Below are positions 7,868-15,862 of a stretch of DNA of 27,431 nucleotides, one piece after another. The position numbers and the translations under genes are program-made. Origin of the DNA: Oscillospiraceae bacterium (GTDB lineage: Bacteria > Bacillota_A > Clostridia > Oscillospirales > JAAYXM01); contig JAFXJK010000032.1 in assembly GCA_017532355.1 (NCBI GenBank), forward strand, positions 1 to 27,431, written 5' to 3'. Below the pieces are notes generated by a model. The model saw nothing but the letters and a program-made list of their open reading frames with translations. It was not told where the DNA came from and did not search any database. The first letter of the stretch is position 1; each line of letters begins with the position of its first letter.

Positions 7868-8878
7868 TTATTTGTAACCGTTGGGGTTATTCGACTGCCA
7901 GCGCCACGTGTCGCGGCACATATCGTCGAGGTTTCTCTCCGCGCGGAATCCAAGCTCGCGCTCTGCCTTCCGGGGGTCAGCGTAGCACGCGCCGATATCG
8001 CCCGGGCGGCGAGGAGCTATCTTGTAATTTACATCCTTGCCACACGCTTTTCCGAAAGCCTTTACCATATCAAGCACGCTGTATCCCGTACCTGTTCCGA
8101 GGTTGTAGGTGACAACTCCGACATCGGAGGATATCTTCTCAAGTGCCTTGAGGTGGCCGTTTGCAAGGTCAATAACATGGATATAATCACGCACACCCGT
8201 GCCGTCTGGCGTATCGTAATCGTCACCGAAAACAGAGAGACAAGCAAGCTTTCCCACCGCAACCTGAGCGATATACGGGACGAGGTTGTTCGGGATGCCG
8301 TTCGGGTCCTCGCCAATAAGACCGCTCTCGTGAGCTCCGACGGGGTTGAAATATCGAAGTATCGCTATGTTCCACTCCTTATCCGAAACGTAAAGGTCAC
8401 GAAGAATTTCCTCAATCATAAGCTTCGTTCTTCCGTACGGGTTTGTGCAGGAAAGCGGAAAATCTTCCTTTATCGGCACTGTATGCGGATCGCCGTAAAC
8501 CGTAGCAGAGGAGGAGAAAACTATTCTCTTCACGTTGTGCTTCGACATAATATCGAGGAGATTGAGCGTTCCCGTGATATTGTTGTGGTAATAGCGAAGC
8601 GGAATACTTACACTCTCGCCGACTGCCTTAAGGCCTGCAAAATGAATGACTGCATCTATATCGTTTTCTGCAAATACAGCTTCCGTTGCATCGTAATCAA
8701 GAAGATCGACCTTGTAGAATTTGAAATCACGTCCCGTAATCTTTTTAACACGGGCGAGAGATTCCTCTGAGCTGTTTGAGAGATTATCAAGAACTACAAT
8801 GTCATACCCTGCCTCAAGAAGCTGAACACATGTATGACTTCCTATATAACCTGCTCCGCCTGTTACCAATATTTTCAA
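7868..8878 (-). CDS. galE: UDP-glucose 4-epimerase
   Basis: A 336-residue extended SDR that interconverts UDP-galactose and UDP-glucose (some members also the N-acetyl forms) with bound NAD. The Rossmann motif GGAGYIGSH is at residues 7-15; SSSATVYG gives the catalytic Ser/Thr region near 122, and YGRTK (near 147) the catalytic Tyr and Lys. The sugar-binding C-terminal half includes [12 protein letters not shown] and the late [12 protein letters not shown] motif. The start is a TTG at 8878 with GAGGTG 6 bases upstream. It is the last gene of a kinase-mutase-epimerase operon. Confidence 0.96.
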   Translation of the reverse strand: MKILVTGGAGYIGSHTCVQLLEAGYDIVVLDNLSNSSEESLARVKKITGRDFKFYKVDLLDYDATEAVFAENDIDAVIHFAGLKAVGESVSIPLRYYHNNITGTLNLLDIMSKHNVKRIVFSSSATVYGDPHTVPIKEDFPLSCTNPYGRTKLMIEEILRDLYVSDKEWNIAILRYFNPVGAHESGLIGEDPNGIPNNLVPYIAQVAVGKLACLSVFGDDYDTPDGTGVRDYIHVIDLANGHLKALEKISSDVGVVTYNLGTGTGYSVLDMVKAFGKACGKDVNYKIAPRRPGDIGACYADPRKAERELGFRAERNLDDMCRDTWRWQSNNPNGYK

Positions 8879-8892
8879 TTAAAACACCTCTT

Positions 8893-10299
8893 TTAGATTT
8901 TAAGAAAATCGCGCATCTTTGCTATCATCTCATCAGCTCGCTCGCGGCTCTCCATCTCACAGAAGATACGGATAAGAGGTTCTGTTCCCGAGAAGCGTGC
9001 GATTATCCAGCCGCCGTTCTCAAACGTAACCTTAACGCCGTCAGCCTTGCTGACTTTCTTAATGCCAATTCCGAATTCGGGAAGCTCATCACCGTCGTAG
9101 AGAACACGTCTGATTTCTTCCTTTTTCTCTTCCGAAAATTTCGTGTCGAACTCAGACATCTGCATATAGCCGTATTTTTCGTAAATCTCGGAAAGCTGCT
9201 CGGAAAGGTGCTTACCCGTCGTGCATATCATCTCGACAAGAAGACTCGATGCAAAGATGCCGTCTTTGCCTTTAATGTGACCGCGGATGGTAAGACCGCC
9301 CGAAGACTCACCGCCGATAAGCGCATCTGTCTTTTCCATCATGCCGCTTATGTGCTTAAAGCCTACGGGAACCTCGTGACACTTCTGCCCGAAATCTTCC
9401 GCAATCTTGTCAAGAAGGCCCGTTGTGGCAACATTTCTTACAACGTCACCTCTCCAGCCCTTATACTTGAGAAGATAGTAGTAGAGAAGAAGCATAATCT
9501 CGTTCGGGTGGACGAACTTTCCGTTCTCGTCGATTATGCCGATGCGGTCAGCATCGCCGTCCGTGCCGATACCGAGGTCGTACTTTTCCTCGACAACCAT
9601 ATTCGAAAGCTTTGAGAGCGTATGCGCCGACGGAGACGGAAGCCTGCCACCGAAAAGCGTATCGTGGCGCTCGTTGATTGTATCAACGTCGCAACGCGCC
9701 GTCATGAGAATCGTCTGAAGCGCGGTTTTGGATACTCCGAACATCGGGTCAAGAAGCACGCGCATATTGCACGCTCTTATAGCATCCATATTTATCATAC
9801 TTATTATACTATCAATGTACGAATTATACAAGTCCGCAATTTTTACCAGACCGCAATTCTTTGCTTTTTCGAAATTGAGAGTCTTTATTGCAACGCCCTT
9901 TTCAATTCGTTTTTCAAACTCGCGGGTTACTTCAATATCCGCATCGCGTCCGCCGCGCGTAAAGACCTTTATTCCGTTATACTCCGCAGGGTTATGGCTT
10001 GCAGTAATCGCCATACCGTAAAGCGTGTCAAGGCTCTTAACACCGTACATAACAAGCGGTGTCGGCGCTATTCTGTCGATAAAGTGGACGGTGATTCCGT
10101 TTCCAGCAAACACCTCTGCAACCCACTGTGCCGCAAAGTCGGAGAGAAATCTTCTGTCATAACCGATTACTATTCCCTTTTCCTGCTCGCCTTTTTCAAT
10201 TATATCATCTGCAACTACCTGCGCAAGGGCAATGATGTTTGCCTTTATGAACTCATCGCCGATTATTGCTCGCCAGCCGCCTGTTCCGAATTTTACCAT
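8893..10299 (-). CDS. Phosphoglucomutase/phosphomannomutase family protein
   Basis: A 468-residue alpha-D-phosphohexomutase. All four family loops are visible: the active-site phosphoserine loop TASHNPAEYNG (near residue 100), the metal-binding loop DGDADR (near 248), the sugar-binding loop GGESSGG (near 326) and the phosphate-binding loop RFSGTEPLIR (near 433). The N-terminus FGTGGWRAIIGDEF is typical of the short bacterial subgroup. It isomerises hexose 1- and 6-phosphates. Which hexose (glucose, mannose or N-acetylglucosamine) cannot be told, but its place between a GHMP sugar kinase and galE suggests channelling glucose-1-phosphate or a related sugar into glycolysis. AGGAGA precedes the ATG; it is 14 bases upstream of galE. 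Confidence 0.92.
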   Translation of the reverse strand: MVKFGTGGWRAIIGDEFIKANIIALAQVVADDIIEKGEQEKGIVIGYDRRFLSDFAAQWVAEVFAGNGITVHFIDRIAPTPLVMYGVKSLDTLYGMAITASHNPAEYNGIKVFTRGGRDADIEVTREFEKRIEKGVAIKTLNFEKAKNCGLVKIADLYNSYIDSIISMINMDAIRACNMRVLLDPMFGVSKTALQTILMTARCDVDTINERHDTLFGGRLPSPSAHTLSKLSNMVVEEKYDLGIGTDGDADRIGIIDENGKFVHPNEIMLLLYYYLLKYKGWRGDVVRNVATTGLLDKIAEDFGQKCHEVPVGFKHISGMMEKTDALIGGESSGGLTIRGHIKGKDGIFASSLLVEMICTTGKHLSEQLSEIYEKYGYMQMSEFDTKFSEEKKEEIRRVLYDGDELPEFGIGIKKVSKADGVKVTFENGGWIIARFSGTEPLIRIFCEMESRERADEMIAKMRDFLKI

Positions 10300-10311
10300 T
10301 TTGTTTTTCTC

Positions 10312-11427
10312 CTAATCCACACGTACGCCCGTATCCTGAGTGAGAATTTTTCCGGGATATCCGAGTTTTTCAACTTCTTCAATTATCTTTTCTGCCTCCT
10401 CACGCGGAGCATATACATAGCAGCATCCGCCACCGCCCGAGCCGTTTATCTTTCCGCCGTATGCACCGTTTGCAATCGCCGTATCGAGGATTTTCTCAAT
10501 CGTCGGTGTTGAAATTCCAAGCCCGTCGCGGAGATTTACGTGGTGGGCATAAATAAGGCGGCCGAGCTCCTCGTCAATTTCGCCCTCGCTCTTTAAAAGC
10601 TCTATGCCTTTCTTTAAGATTTTGTAGTTATCGATATTGGTAAGAACTTTCTTGCGGCGGAAGTCATCAAGCTTGTCAACAAGAGACACGTCCGCACCGC
10701 CAAATGCGAGATGTTCGATTCCGCGCACGCCATACTCTTTGAGCATATCAAGACCTTCAAGTGTCGGAATTTTTGACGCGGCAAGCACGCGGATGGTGTC
10801 TTTTCTCTCGAGAGAATCAAAGAGTATAAATACTCCGCCGAGCTCCCTCTCAATCGGGAATGCTTCAGTTCCGTTCTCAAACTTGAGATTTACAAGTCCG
10901 CCGAGGGCTGATGCAAACTGGTCCATCATTCCGCCCGGGTGGCCGAACTCTGCAACCTCTGCTTCAAATGCGAGATGCGCAATTTTATACGGGTCCTTTG
11001 CATCGGGATGGCCGATTCCCTCAAGAAGTGCTTTGATGATTGCAACAACCATCGTGCTTGAAGAGCACATACCCTTGCCTATCGGAATTTCGGAATCCAT
11101 TTTTATATCAAAACCACGAAGCGGATATCCGCGCTTTTTGAGAACGTTTATCGTGCTTCGCATAAAGTCTTCATCGCTGTCATATACGATTTCTTTTGAA
11201 ATATCGGTTATGTATTCCTGATAAAGACCTTCCGTGTTTTCAACGTTGAGGGCATCAAGCTTCTCATCGCGGATTTTGATTCTGATGAGGCTGTCCTCAC
11301 GCGGTGAAACCTCGGCAGAAAAGCGAAGGTTAATCGCAACCGCTACGACCTCAAGACCGAGATAGTCCTGATGCTCGCCAAAAAGGCAGAGTCTTGACGG
11401 GTTTGATACTTTGATTTTATTCGTCAT
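10312..11427 (-). CDS. GHMP-family sugar kinase (galactokinase-like)
   Basis: A 371-residue cytosolic kinase of the GHMP superfamily. Motif 1 is PSRLCLFGEHQDYLG (residues 10-24, the GEHxDYxG signature of galactokinases). The ATP loop is PIGKGMCSSSTMV (near 110), where typical galactokinases have P.G.GLSSSAA. Motif 3 is GKINGSGGGGCCYVYAP near the C-terminus. The start at 11427 has AAGGGG upstream; an in-frame codon at 11448 would include that site in the gene. It heads the operon with the phosphohexomutase and galE and is divergent from an AraC regulator. Galactose is the likeliest substrate given GEHQDY and galE, but the altered motif 2 (GMCSSST) and the missing galT leave other sugars (for example a 6-deoxy or heptose sugar) possible. 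Confidence 0.8.
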   Translation of the reverse strand: MTNKIKVSNPSRLCLFGEHQDYLGLEVVAVAINLRFSAEVSPREDSLIRIKIRDEKLDALNVENTEGLYQEYITDISKEIVYDSDEDFMRSTINVLKKRGYPLRGFDIKMDSEIPIGKGMCSSSTMVVAIIKALLEGIGHPDAKDPYKIAHLAFEAEVAEFGHPGGMMDQFASALGGLVNLKFENGTEAFPIERELGGVFILFDSLERKDTIRVLAASKIPTLEGLDMLKEYGVRGIEHLAFGGADVSLVDKLDDFRRKKVLTNIDNYKILKKGIELLKSEGEIDEELGRLIYAHHVNLRDGLGISTPTIEKILDTAIANGAYGGKINGSGGGGCCYVYAPREEAEKIIEEVEKLGYPGKILTQDTGVRVD

Positions 11428-11468
11428 AATTAAAAACACCCCTTGCAAAAAATGCTTTATTGAGTTAT

Positions 11469-11497
11469 ATTATAAACTAATAAGTGCAATTTGTCTT
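11469..11497 (-). promoter_or_regulatory. Promoter of the GHMP kinase-mutase-galE operon
   Basis: On the minus strand a weak -35 AAGACA (11492-11497), a 17-bp spacer and TATAAT (11469-11474). The poor -35 suits an activator. One arm of the 8-bp inverted repeat lies in the spacer. Confidence 0.55.
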
Positions 11498-11525
11498 TAT
11501 ATTATGTGATGTTTGATTTGCACTT
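11482..11525. promoter_or_regulatory. Inverted repeat in the kinase/araC divergent promoter region
   Basis: AAGTGCAA (11482-11489) and its complement TTGCACTT (11518-11525) are spaced 36 bp centre to centre in the 127-base gap between two divergent genes. This is a plausible site for the adjacent AraC-type regulator. Binding is inferred. Confidence 0.45.
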
Positions 11526-11554
11526 TTGGACATTTGGAATTTTGAGGTGATTCT

Positions 11555-12439
11555 ATGAGCGATACTTTTCACCCCACGGAGCTTGAAAAAATTTTTGATG
11601 TCACCCACATCGTAACTCTCCACGACTTTAAATATACGCGTGACTTTCTCTTCACAGGCGAGAGCCACGACTTTTGGGAAATGGCATTTATAAGGCGCGG
11701 TTCCGTCGGTGTCATGGCAGGAAGCTCGGGCTATACCCTCGGCGCAGGCGAGGCAATCTTTCACGCCCCGAATGAGTATCACAACATCTGGGCAAACGGC
11801 GACTCGGCAGAAGTTGTTATCATAACCTTTGTGTGCAAAAGCAACGCTATGAAGTTTTTTGAAAGACGGCTACTTTCGCTTGCAGATGAAGAAATCCGAA
11901 TAATAGAGTCTCTTCTTTCTCTCGGCGAGAAAACTTTTTCCGACCCACCCGACATCATCTATCAGAAGAAGCTTAACGTAAATTCCGATATGAAGCAGGG
12001 CTCTCTTCAACTTATAAAGCTGAAGCTTGAGCAGCTTCTCATTCTCCTCTTGCAGAACTCCGGAACTATCGACCGCAGCTCCAGAAAAAGCGAAGCGGCA
12101 GGAAGCGAAAATGAGCGACTCATCACAAACGCCATAATTCACACCCTCACCGAGCGTATATACGCAACGGCGACACTTGACGAAGTGTGTGCAGGCGTTA
12201 TGTTCAGCAAAAGCTATCTCAAAAAACTCTTTAAAAATGCTACGGGCTATTCGATAATGGACTATTACACGCATCTTAAAATTGAGCGTGCAAAAATTCT
12301 TATCAAGAGCGGTGAGATGTCCGTTTCCGAAATTGCCGAGCTTCTTGGCTATTCGTCAATACACTATTTCTCGCGCGTGTTCAAAAAAAAGACAGGACTC
12401 TCCCCAACGGAATACAAATCCGCTTTGACTTCTGCGTGA
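11555..12439 (+). CDS. AraC family transcriptional regulator
   Basis: A 294-residue regulator. The N-terminal cupin sensor domain runs to about residue 120 (FTGESHDFWEMAFIRRG, YTLGAGEAIFHAPNEYHN, the pattern of sugar-sensing AraC proteins). A linker follows, then a C-terminal double helix-turn-helix: TLDEVCAGVMFSKSYLKKLFK and SVSEIAELLGYSSIHYFSRVFKK with the closing TGLSPTEYK. GAGGTGA precedes the ATG. It is divergent from the sugar kinase operon, so it probably regulates that operon in response to a sugar. The effector is not identifiable. Confidence 0.94.
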   Translation: MSDTFHPTELEKIFDVTHIVTLHDFKYTRDFLFTGESHDFWEMAFIRRGSVGVMAGSSGYTLGAGEAIFHAPNEYHNIWANGDSAEVVIITFVCKSNAMKFFERRLLSLADEEIRIIESLLSLGEKTFSDPPDIIYQKKLNVNSDMKQGSLQLIKLKLEQLLILLLQNSGTIDRSSRKSEAAGSENERLITNAIIHTLTERIYATATLDEVCAGVMFSKSYLKKLFKNATGYSIMDYYTHLKIERAKILIKSGEMSVSEIAELLGYSSIHYFSRVFKKKTGLSPTEYKSALTSA

Positions 12440-12452
12440 TTTTATGTATAAT
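12425..12452 (+). promoter_or_regulatory. Promoter of the gamma-carbonic-anhydrase-like gene
   Basis: TTGACT (12425-12430), a 16-bp spacer and TATAAT (12447-12452). It lies across the end of the AraC gene, so the downstream gene need not depend on araC readthrough. Confidence 0.6.
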
Positions 12453-12480
12453 TAAATAAAAATGGTAAGGAGAAATTAAA

Positions 12481-12972
12481 ATGATATATTCTTTTGACGG
12501 CAAAACACCCGAAATCGCAGAAAGCGCGTTTATCGCAGAAAGTGCTGACATCATCGGCGATGTCACGATTGCCGACGGCGCAAGCGTGTGGTTTGGAGCA
12601 ACGCTCCGCGGCGACGAGGGTAGAATTGAGCTTGGCGAGAACTCAAACGTCCAGGATAATGCCACAATCCACAACGGAACGAAAATCGGATGCAATGTCA
12701 CAATCGGCCACAACGCGATTGTCCACGGTTGTGAGATTTCGGACAACGTGCTCATCGGTATGGGTGCAGTCGTCCTTGACGGGGCTAAAATCGGCGAAGG
12801 CTCAATCGTCGGAGCCTCTGCTCTCGTTACGGGCGGCAAGGTATTCCCCCCGAAGAGCCTTATCCTCGGCTCACCTGCAAAGGTAGTGCGCGAGCTGACG
12901 GACGAGGACGTCGCCTCGACGGTAAAGAACGCAGAGGAATATGTAAGACTTTCGGAAAAGTATAAAGGATAA
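12481..12972 (+). CDS. Gamma-carbonic-anhydrase-like left-handed beta-helix protein
   Basis: A 163-residue hexapeptide-repeat protein of the gamma-CA/YrdA/PaaY family. It begins with IAESADIIGDVTIADGASVWFGATLRGD (family signature with Arg-Gly-Asp), then NVQDNATIHNG and TIGHNAIVHGCEI, which provide the three His expected for the zinc site (one in IHN, two spaced by five in HNAIVH). It ends with the GSPAKVVREL tail common to these proteins. AAGGAGA lies 8 bases upstream. Carbonic anhydrase activity is known for some family members only; others are acyl-CoA-related or unassigned. It is monocistronic between its promoter and a strong terminator. Confidence 0.9.
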   Translation: MIYSFDGKTPEIAESAFIAESADIIGDVTIADGASVWFGATLRGDEGRIELGENSNVQDNATIHNGTKIGCNVTIGHNAIVHGCEISDNVLIGMGAVVLDGAKIGEGSIVGASALVTGGKVFPPKSLILGSPAKVVRELTDEDVASTVKNAEEYVRLSEKYKG

Positions 12973-12974
12973 GA

Positions 12975-13005
12975 AAAACTCCGTATGCATCGCATACGGA
13001 GTTTT
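12975..13005. terminator. Bidirectional terminator
   Basis: A 14-bp perfect stem around ACTCCGTATGC / GCATACGGAGT with a 3-nt loop and T-runs on both strands ends the gamma-CA gene and the converging SDR operon. Confidence 0.9.
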
Positions 13006-13009
13006 TTTG

Positions 13010-13810
13010 TTACGGACGCTGGCCGAGGCCGCCCTCGAGGGTGATTGTCTCACCCGTCATAAACTTGAAGTCGGGATGCGCAAGCTGGACGCAAACGCGA
13101 CCGATTTCAAGCTCTGCATCACCGAAGTGACCGACAGGCGGCATCTTTACATTCTTCTCGAATGCATCAGGATATGCGTTCTTGAACTGCTCAAGCTGGA
13201 CCGTCCATGCGAGCGGACAAACGATGTTTACGTTTACGTTGTCCTTGCCCCATTCCGTAGCCGCAACGCGTGTGAGGCCGCGGATACCTTCCTTTGCAGC
13301 GGCATATGCACACTGACCGAAGTTGCCGAAAAGTCCTGCGCCTGATGCGAAGTTAATAACCGTACCCTCTGTTTTTGCAAGGTGCGGATAGCACGCCTTC
13401 ATATAGTAGAAGGTAGCATAAAGACCCGAGTAGAGAGAAAGGTCAAACTGCTCTGTCGTATGCTCTGCAAGCGGAACACCGGAAGCAGAAGCCTGAGCGT
13501 TGTTGATGAGAACGTCGATTCTTCCAAACTCCTCAATAGTCTTCTCTACTACCATATTTACGATAGCTTCGTTGTCTGCGCCTGCAGAAATGTCAGCCTG
13601 AAGGATAAGCACCTTTATGCCGTAGAGTCTCTCGAGCTCTTCCTTTGCATCCTCAAGCTTCTTCACGTTTCTTCCCGTGATAACGAGATTTGCGCCCTCT
13701 TTAGCGTATGCGGTAGCGATACCGTAGCCGATTGAGCCGCATCTGCCGTCAGAAAGAACTGCACGGCCTGCACCTGTGATGATAGCTGTCTTACCTGTCA
13801 AAAATCCCAT
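13010..13810 (-). CDS. Short-chain dehydrogenase/reductase (SDR) with long Gly-rich loop
   Basis: A 266-residue classical SDR oxidoreductase, NAD(P)-dependent. The cofactor motif is extended: TGAGRAVLSDGRCGSIGYGIA instead of the compact TGxxxGIG, an insertion of about eight residues. NNAQ replaces the NNAG motif. INFASG supplies the catalytic Ser and YAAAKEG the Tyr-Lys pair (near residue 167). It ends with the FMTGETITLEGG motif of 3-oxoacyl-ACP-reductase-like members. ATG at 13810 has AGGAG 8 bases upstream; the GTG 9 bases earlier does not. It is last in an operon with the NahK-like kinase (21-base gap) and PHP phosphatase, so a sugar- or polyol-type substrate is possible. The true substrate is unknown. 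Confidence 0.88.
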   Translation of the reverse strand: MGFLTGKTAIITGAGRAVLSDGRCGSIGYGIATAYAKEGANLVITGRNVKKLEDAKEELERLYGIKVLILQADISAGADNEAIVNMVVEKTIEEFGRIDVLINNAQASASGVPLAEHTTEQFDLSLYSGLYATFYYMKACYPHLAKTEGTVINFASGAGLFGNFGQCAYAAAKEGIRGLTRVAATEWGKDNVNVNIVCPLAWTVQLEQFKNAYPDAFEKNVKMPPVGHFGDAELEIGRVCVQLAHPDFKFMTGETITLEGGLGQRP

Positions 13811-13831
13811 TTGAAACACTCCTTTTTATTT

Positions 13832-14914
13832 TTATATAAGTTCTTTTACTATTGCGTTAAGTTCGTCGTACTTTTCCATAACGTCGCGTACGAGCGCAAT
13901 CTGCGAACGGACACGGACGAGGTTATGTCCGGGGTAGTCAGTCTTGAAGTACTTGTCCCCCGTCAGATAGTCATCAAGGAACCTGCCTGCAAGCTCCATT
14001 CCGATAACTATAACACTGTCGACAAGGTTTTCCTTCTCTTTATCCGTAAGAACCTCTCCGCACGCTGCAAGAAAGCCCTTTGTGAAAGCGCGGAATTTTT
14101 CTGTATTCATCGAAACCTTGGAAATATCCGGCTCGTCTTCTTTTGCGTTGTTTGCAGAGAATCTGACCGCATCGCCATAGTCGTGAAGCGCGATTCCCGG
14201 CATAACCGTATCAAGGTCGATTACCGCGAGTGCCTTTTTCGTTTCAATGTCAAAGAGAACGTTATTGCACTTTGTATCGTTATGCGTAACGCGGAGCGGA
14301 ATCTCTCCCGCTTTCTGCATCTTCGTAAGCTTTACTGCGCGGTCGTAATTATCTCTGAAGAAAGCAATTTCTTCAATAACGCTTTCCACTCTGCCGATTC
14401 GGTTTTCCTCCACGTGATCAAAGAGCGTCTGCATACGCTTTTCAGTATCGTGGAAGTCGGGAATAGTCTCATAAAGCGAGGCCGCGTCAAAATCGCCGAG
14501 CATCATCTGGAATCTTCCGAACGCAAGACCTGCCTGCTCGAGAATCTCAAGGTCGTCGCAGGTGTCGTATGTGACGGAATCATCTATAAAGCGATACGCT
14601 CTCCAGCACTTTCCGAGGTTGTCAAAAACACAGCTCTCGCCGTCAGCACTCTTAAGGAACCTAAGCGCCATTCTCTCGCTGTTCTCAGGAAGCTTTGCCC
14701 TGATATGCGAAGTGACACGGGAGATGTTGTCCATCATCTTTATCGGTTTTCTGAAAACGTAAGTGTTTATCTGTTGAACGATATAGGTTTCCTCTTTACC
14801 GTTCTTTCTTGTAGTCACTTTAAAGGTGTCGTTTATGTTTCCGCTTTTGAGAACATCGCAGACAACTATCTTGCCGTCAATGCCGAGTTTTTTGCAAATT
14901 CCTTCAATAGTCAA
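13832..14914 (-). CDS. nahK: N-acetylhexosamine 1-kinase-like phosphotransferase (NahK family)
   Basis: About 360 residues, the length of bifidobacterial NahK, with the aminoglycoside-phosphotransferase kinase fold. N-lobe: VLKSGNINDTFKV nucleotide loop and YIVQQINTYVF (NahK-like 'QxxN...F' segment). Catalytic loop: RVTHNDTKCNNVLF (near residue 210). Metal Asp: VIDLDTVMPG followed by DYGDAVRF. NahK makes GlcNAc-1-P or GalNAc-1-P in the lacto-N-biose/galacto-N-biose pathway. The start is probably the TTG at 14914, 9 bases after AGGGAA; a GTG at 14923 would touch that site. It lies 13 bases after the PHP gene. No lacto-N-biose phosphorylase or uridylyltransferase is visible in the window, so the exact substrate is inferred from the family. 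Confidence 0.85.
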   Translation of the reverse strand: MTIEGICKKLGIDGKIVVCDVLKSGNINDTFKVTTRKNGKEETYIVQQINTYVFRKPIKMMDNISRVTSHIRAKLPENSERMALRFLKSADGESCVFDNLGKCWRAYRFIDDSVTYDTCDDLEILEQAGLAFGRFQMMLGDFDAASLYETIPDFHDTEKRMQTLFDHVEENRIGRVESVIEEIAFFRDNYDRAVKLTKMQKAGEIPLRVTHNDTKCNNVLFDIETKKALAVIDLDTVMPGIALHDYGDAVRFSANNAKEDEPDISKVSMNTEKFRAFTKGFLAACGEVLTDKEKENLVDSVIVIGMELAGRFLDDYLTGDKYFKTDYPGHNLVRVRSQIALVRDVMEKYDELNAIVKELI

Positions 14915-14927
14915 GAAAAACACTTCC

Positions 14928-15740
14928 CTATTTTTTGATAAAAGGTATCTCTTCTATATTTTTTATAAGGTTTTCCGATGCAAGCTTTCCTATCTCTGAC
15001 GAAAGAACCTCTTCAAAACCGAAGTCGAGATTCATCGCATCGTGGCAGTCGGATGTAAGGAGAAGCTTTGCTCCGTTTTCACAGAGCTTCTTCAATATAT
15101 CAAGTGACGGGTACGGATTCTTCCGATACCCTCTCGCCATAGCTCCCGTGTTGATTTCAAAAATCTTTCCCGTTGGGATAAGTGCCGAAAGCGCCTTTTC
15201 CACCGCCGCAACGTATCTCGGATGCTTTGTCGAGAAAAGATCCTCGTTTTCGTTAAACTTCGTGATGAGGTCAATATGCCCGATGATATCGGCATCCGTC
15301 TTTCGTACCACATCGGCAACCGCATCGTAATACGCCTCAATAAGCGTATAGACATCTCCGCCAAACGCTTCCGTCGCTTTTGCGAACCGTTCGGGACTGC
15401 CGTCAACGTTATAATACGCTCCGTCTTTCTCAAGGTAATGAACCGAGCCTATAACATAATCAAAGTCTTTGGTATTCTCCTCGGAATAATAATCCATCTC
15501 AATACCGCAGTAGATGTCGAGAACTCCACGGTACTCTTCGCGGAGTGCAAGTATCTCTTTCTTGTACTTCTCCGTATCCTCAAAAAGCATGGAATACTCA
15601 GGCTCGCACGGCGTATATGCGTGTCCCGAAAAGCCGAGAGCCGAGAAACCGAGTTCCACTGCTTTTTCCACCATTTCACGAGGTAAATTCTTGCCGTCGC
15701 AGTATTTTGTATGTGTATGAAAATTCGTTTTGAAAAGCAT
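14928..15740 (-). CDS. HisJ-family PHP-domain histidinol-phosphatase-like protein
   Basis: 270 residues, the usual size of HisJ-type PHP phosphatases. Metal-binding motifs in order: FHTHTKYCDGKN (HxH), GFSGHAYTP, GIEMDY, IGSVHYL, GHIDLITKF and LLTSDCHD. All expected His and Asp are present, so a trinuclear metal site and phosphoesterase activity are likely. The start at 15740 (ATG after AAGGG) is chosen because homology begins there; the frame stays open 70 codons upstream through the promoter and repeat. It is the first gene of the operon with NahK and SDR. No other histidine genes are nearby, so in this context it may act on a sugar phosphate rather than histidinol-P. Confidence 0.88.
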   Translation of the reverse strand: MLFKTNFHTHTKYCDGKNLPREMVEKAVELGFSALGFSGHAYTPCEPEYSMLFEDTEKYKKEILALREEYRGVLDIYCGIEMDYYSEENTKDFDYVIGSVHYLEKDGAYYNVDGSPERFAKATEAFGGDVYTLIEAYYDAVADVVRKTDADIIGHIDLITKFNENEDLFSTKHPRYVAAVEKALSALIPTGKIFEINTGAMARGYRKNPYPSLDILKKLCENGAKLLLTSDCHDAMNLDFGFEEVLSSEIGKLASENLIKNIEEIPFIKK

Positions 15741-15777
15741 TTTATTTACCCTTTTTTTATAAAAGTTTAACAATAAA

Positions 15778-15806
15778 AAGATACCATAAATACATACTTT
15801 TGTCAA
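15778..15806 (-). promoter_or_regulatory. Promoter of the PHP-nahK-SDR operon
   Basis: On the minus strand TTGACA (15801-15806), a 17-bp spacer and TATCTT (15778-15783), just downstream of the ankyrin-array terminator. Confidence 0.75.
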
Positions 15807-15832
15807 CTTAATACGAGTAGACTTTAACATAG

Positions 15833-15858
15833 AAAGACGGACGAGTTCGTCCGTCTTT
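15833..15858 (-). terminator. Ankyrin-cassette terminator, copy 1
   Basis: A 12-bp stem AAAGACGGACGA / TCGTCCGTCTTT followed on the plus side by further T and preceded on the minus side by the gene stop at 15863. Four copies of this hairpin with small loop changes (GT, TAGC, TAAC, TAAC) flank the ankyrin genes at 15833, 16773, 17730 and 19971. Confidence 0.75.
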
Positions 15859-15862
15859 TTTG

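Noticed and set aside
7769..8770. 333-residue plus-strand open frame opposite galE
   Set aside because: Shadow of galE; starts inside the lipoprotein gene and terminator, with no protein-like motif.
9622..10512. 296-residue plus-strand frame opposite the mutase and kinase genes
   Set aside because: Antisense shadow spanning two well-supported genes.
13811..14938. 375-residue plus-strand frame opposite nahK
   Set aside because: Antisense shadow; the minus strand carries all kinase motifs.
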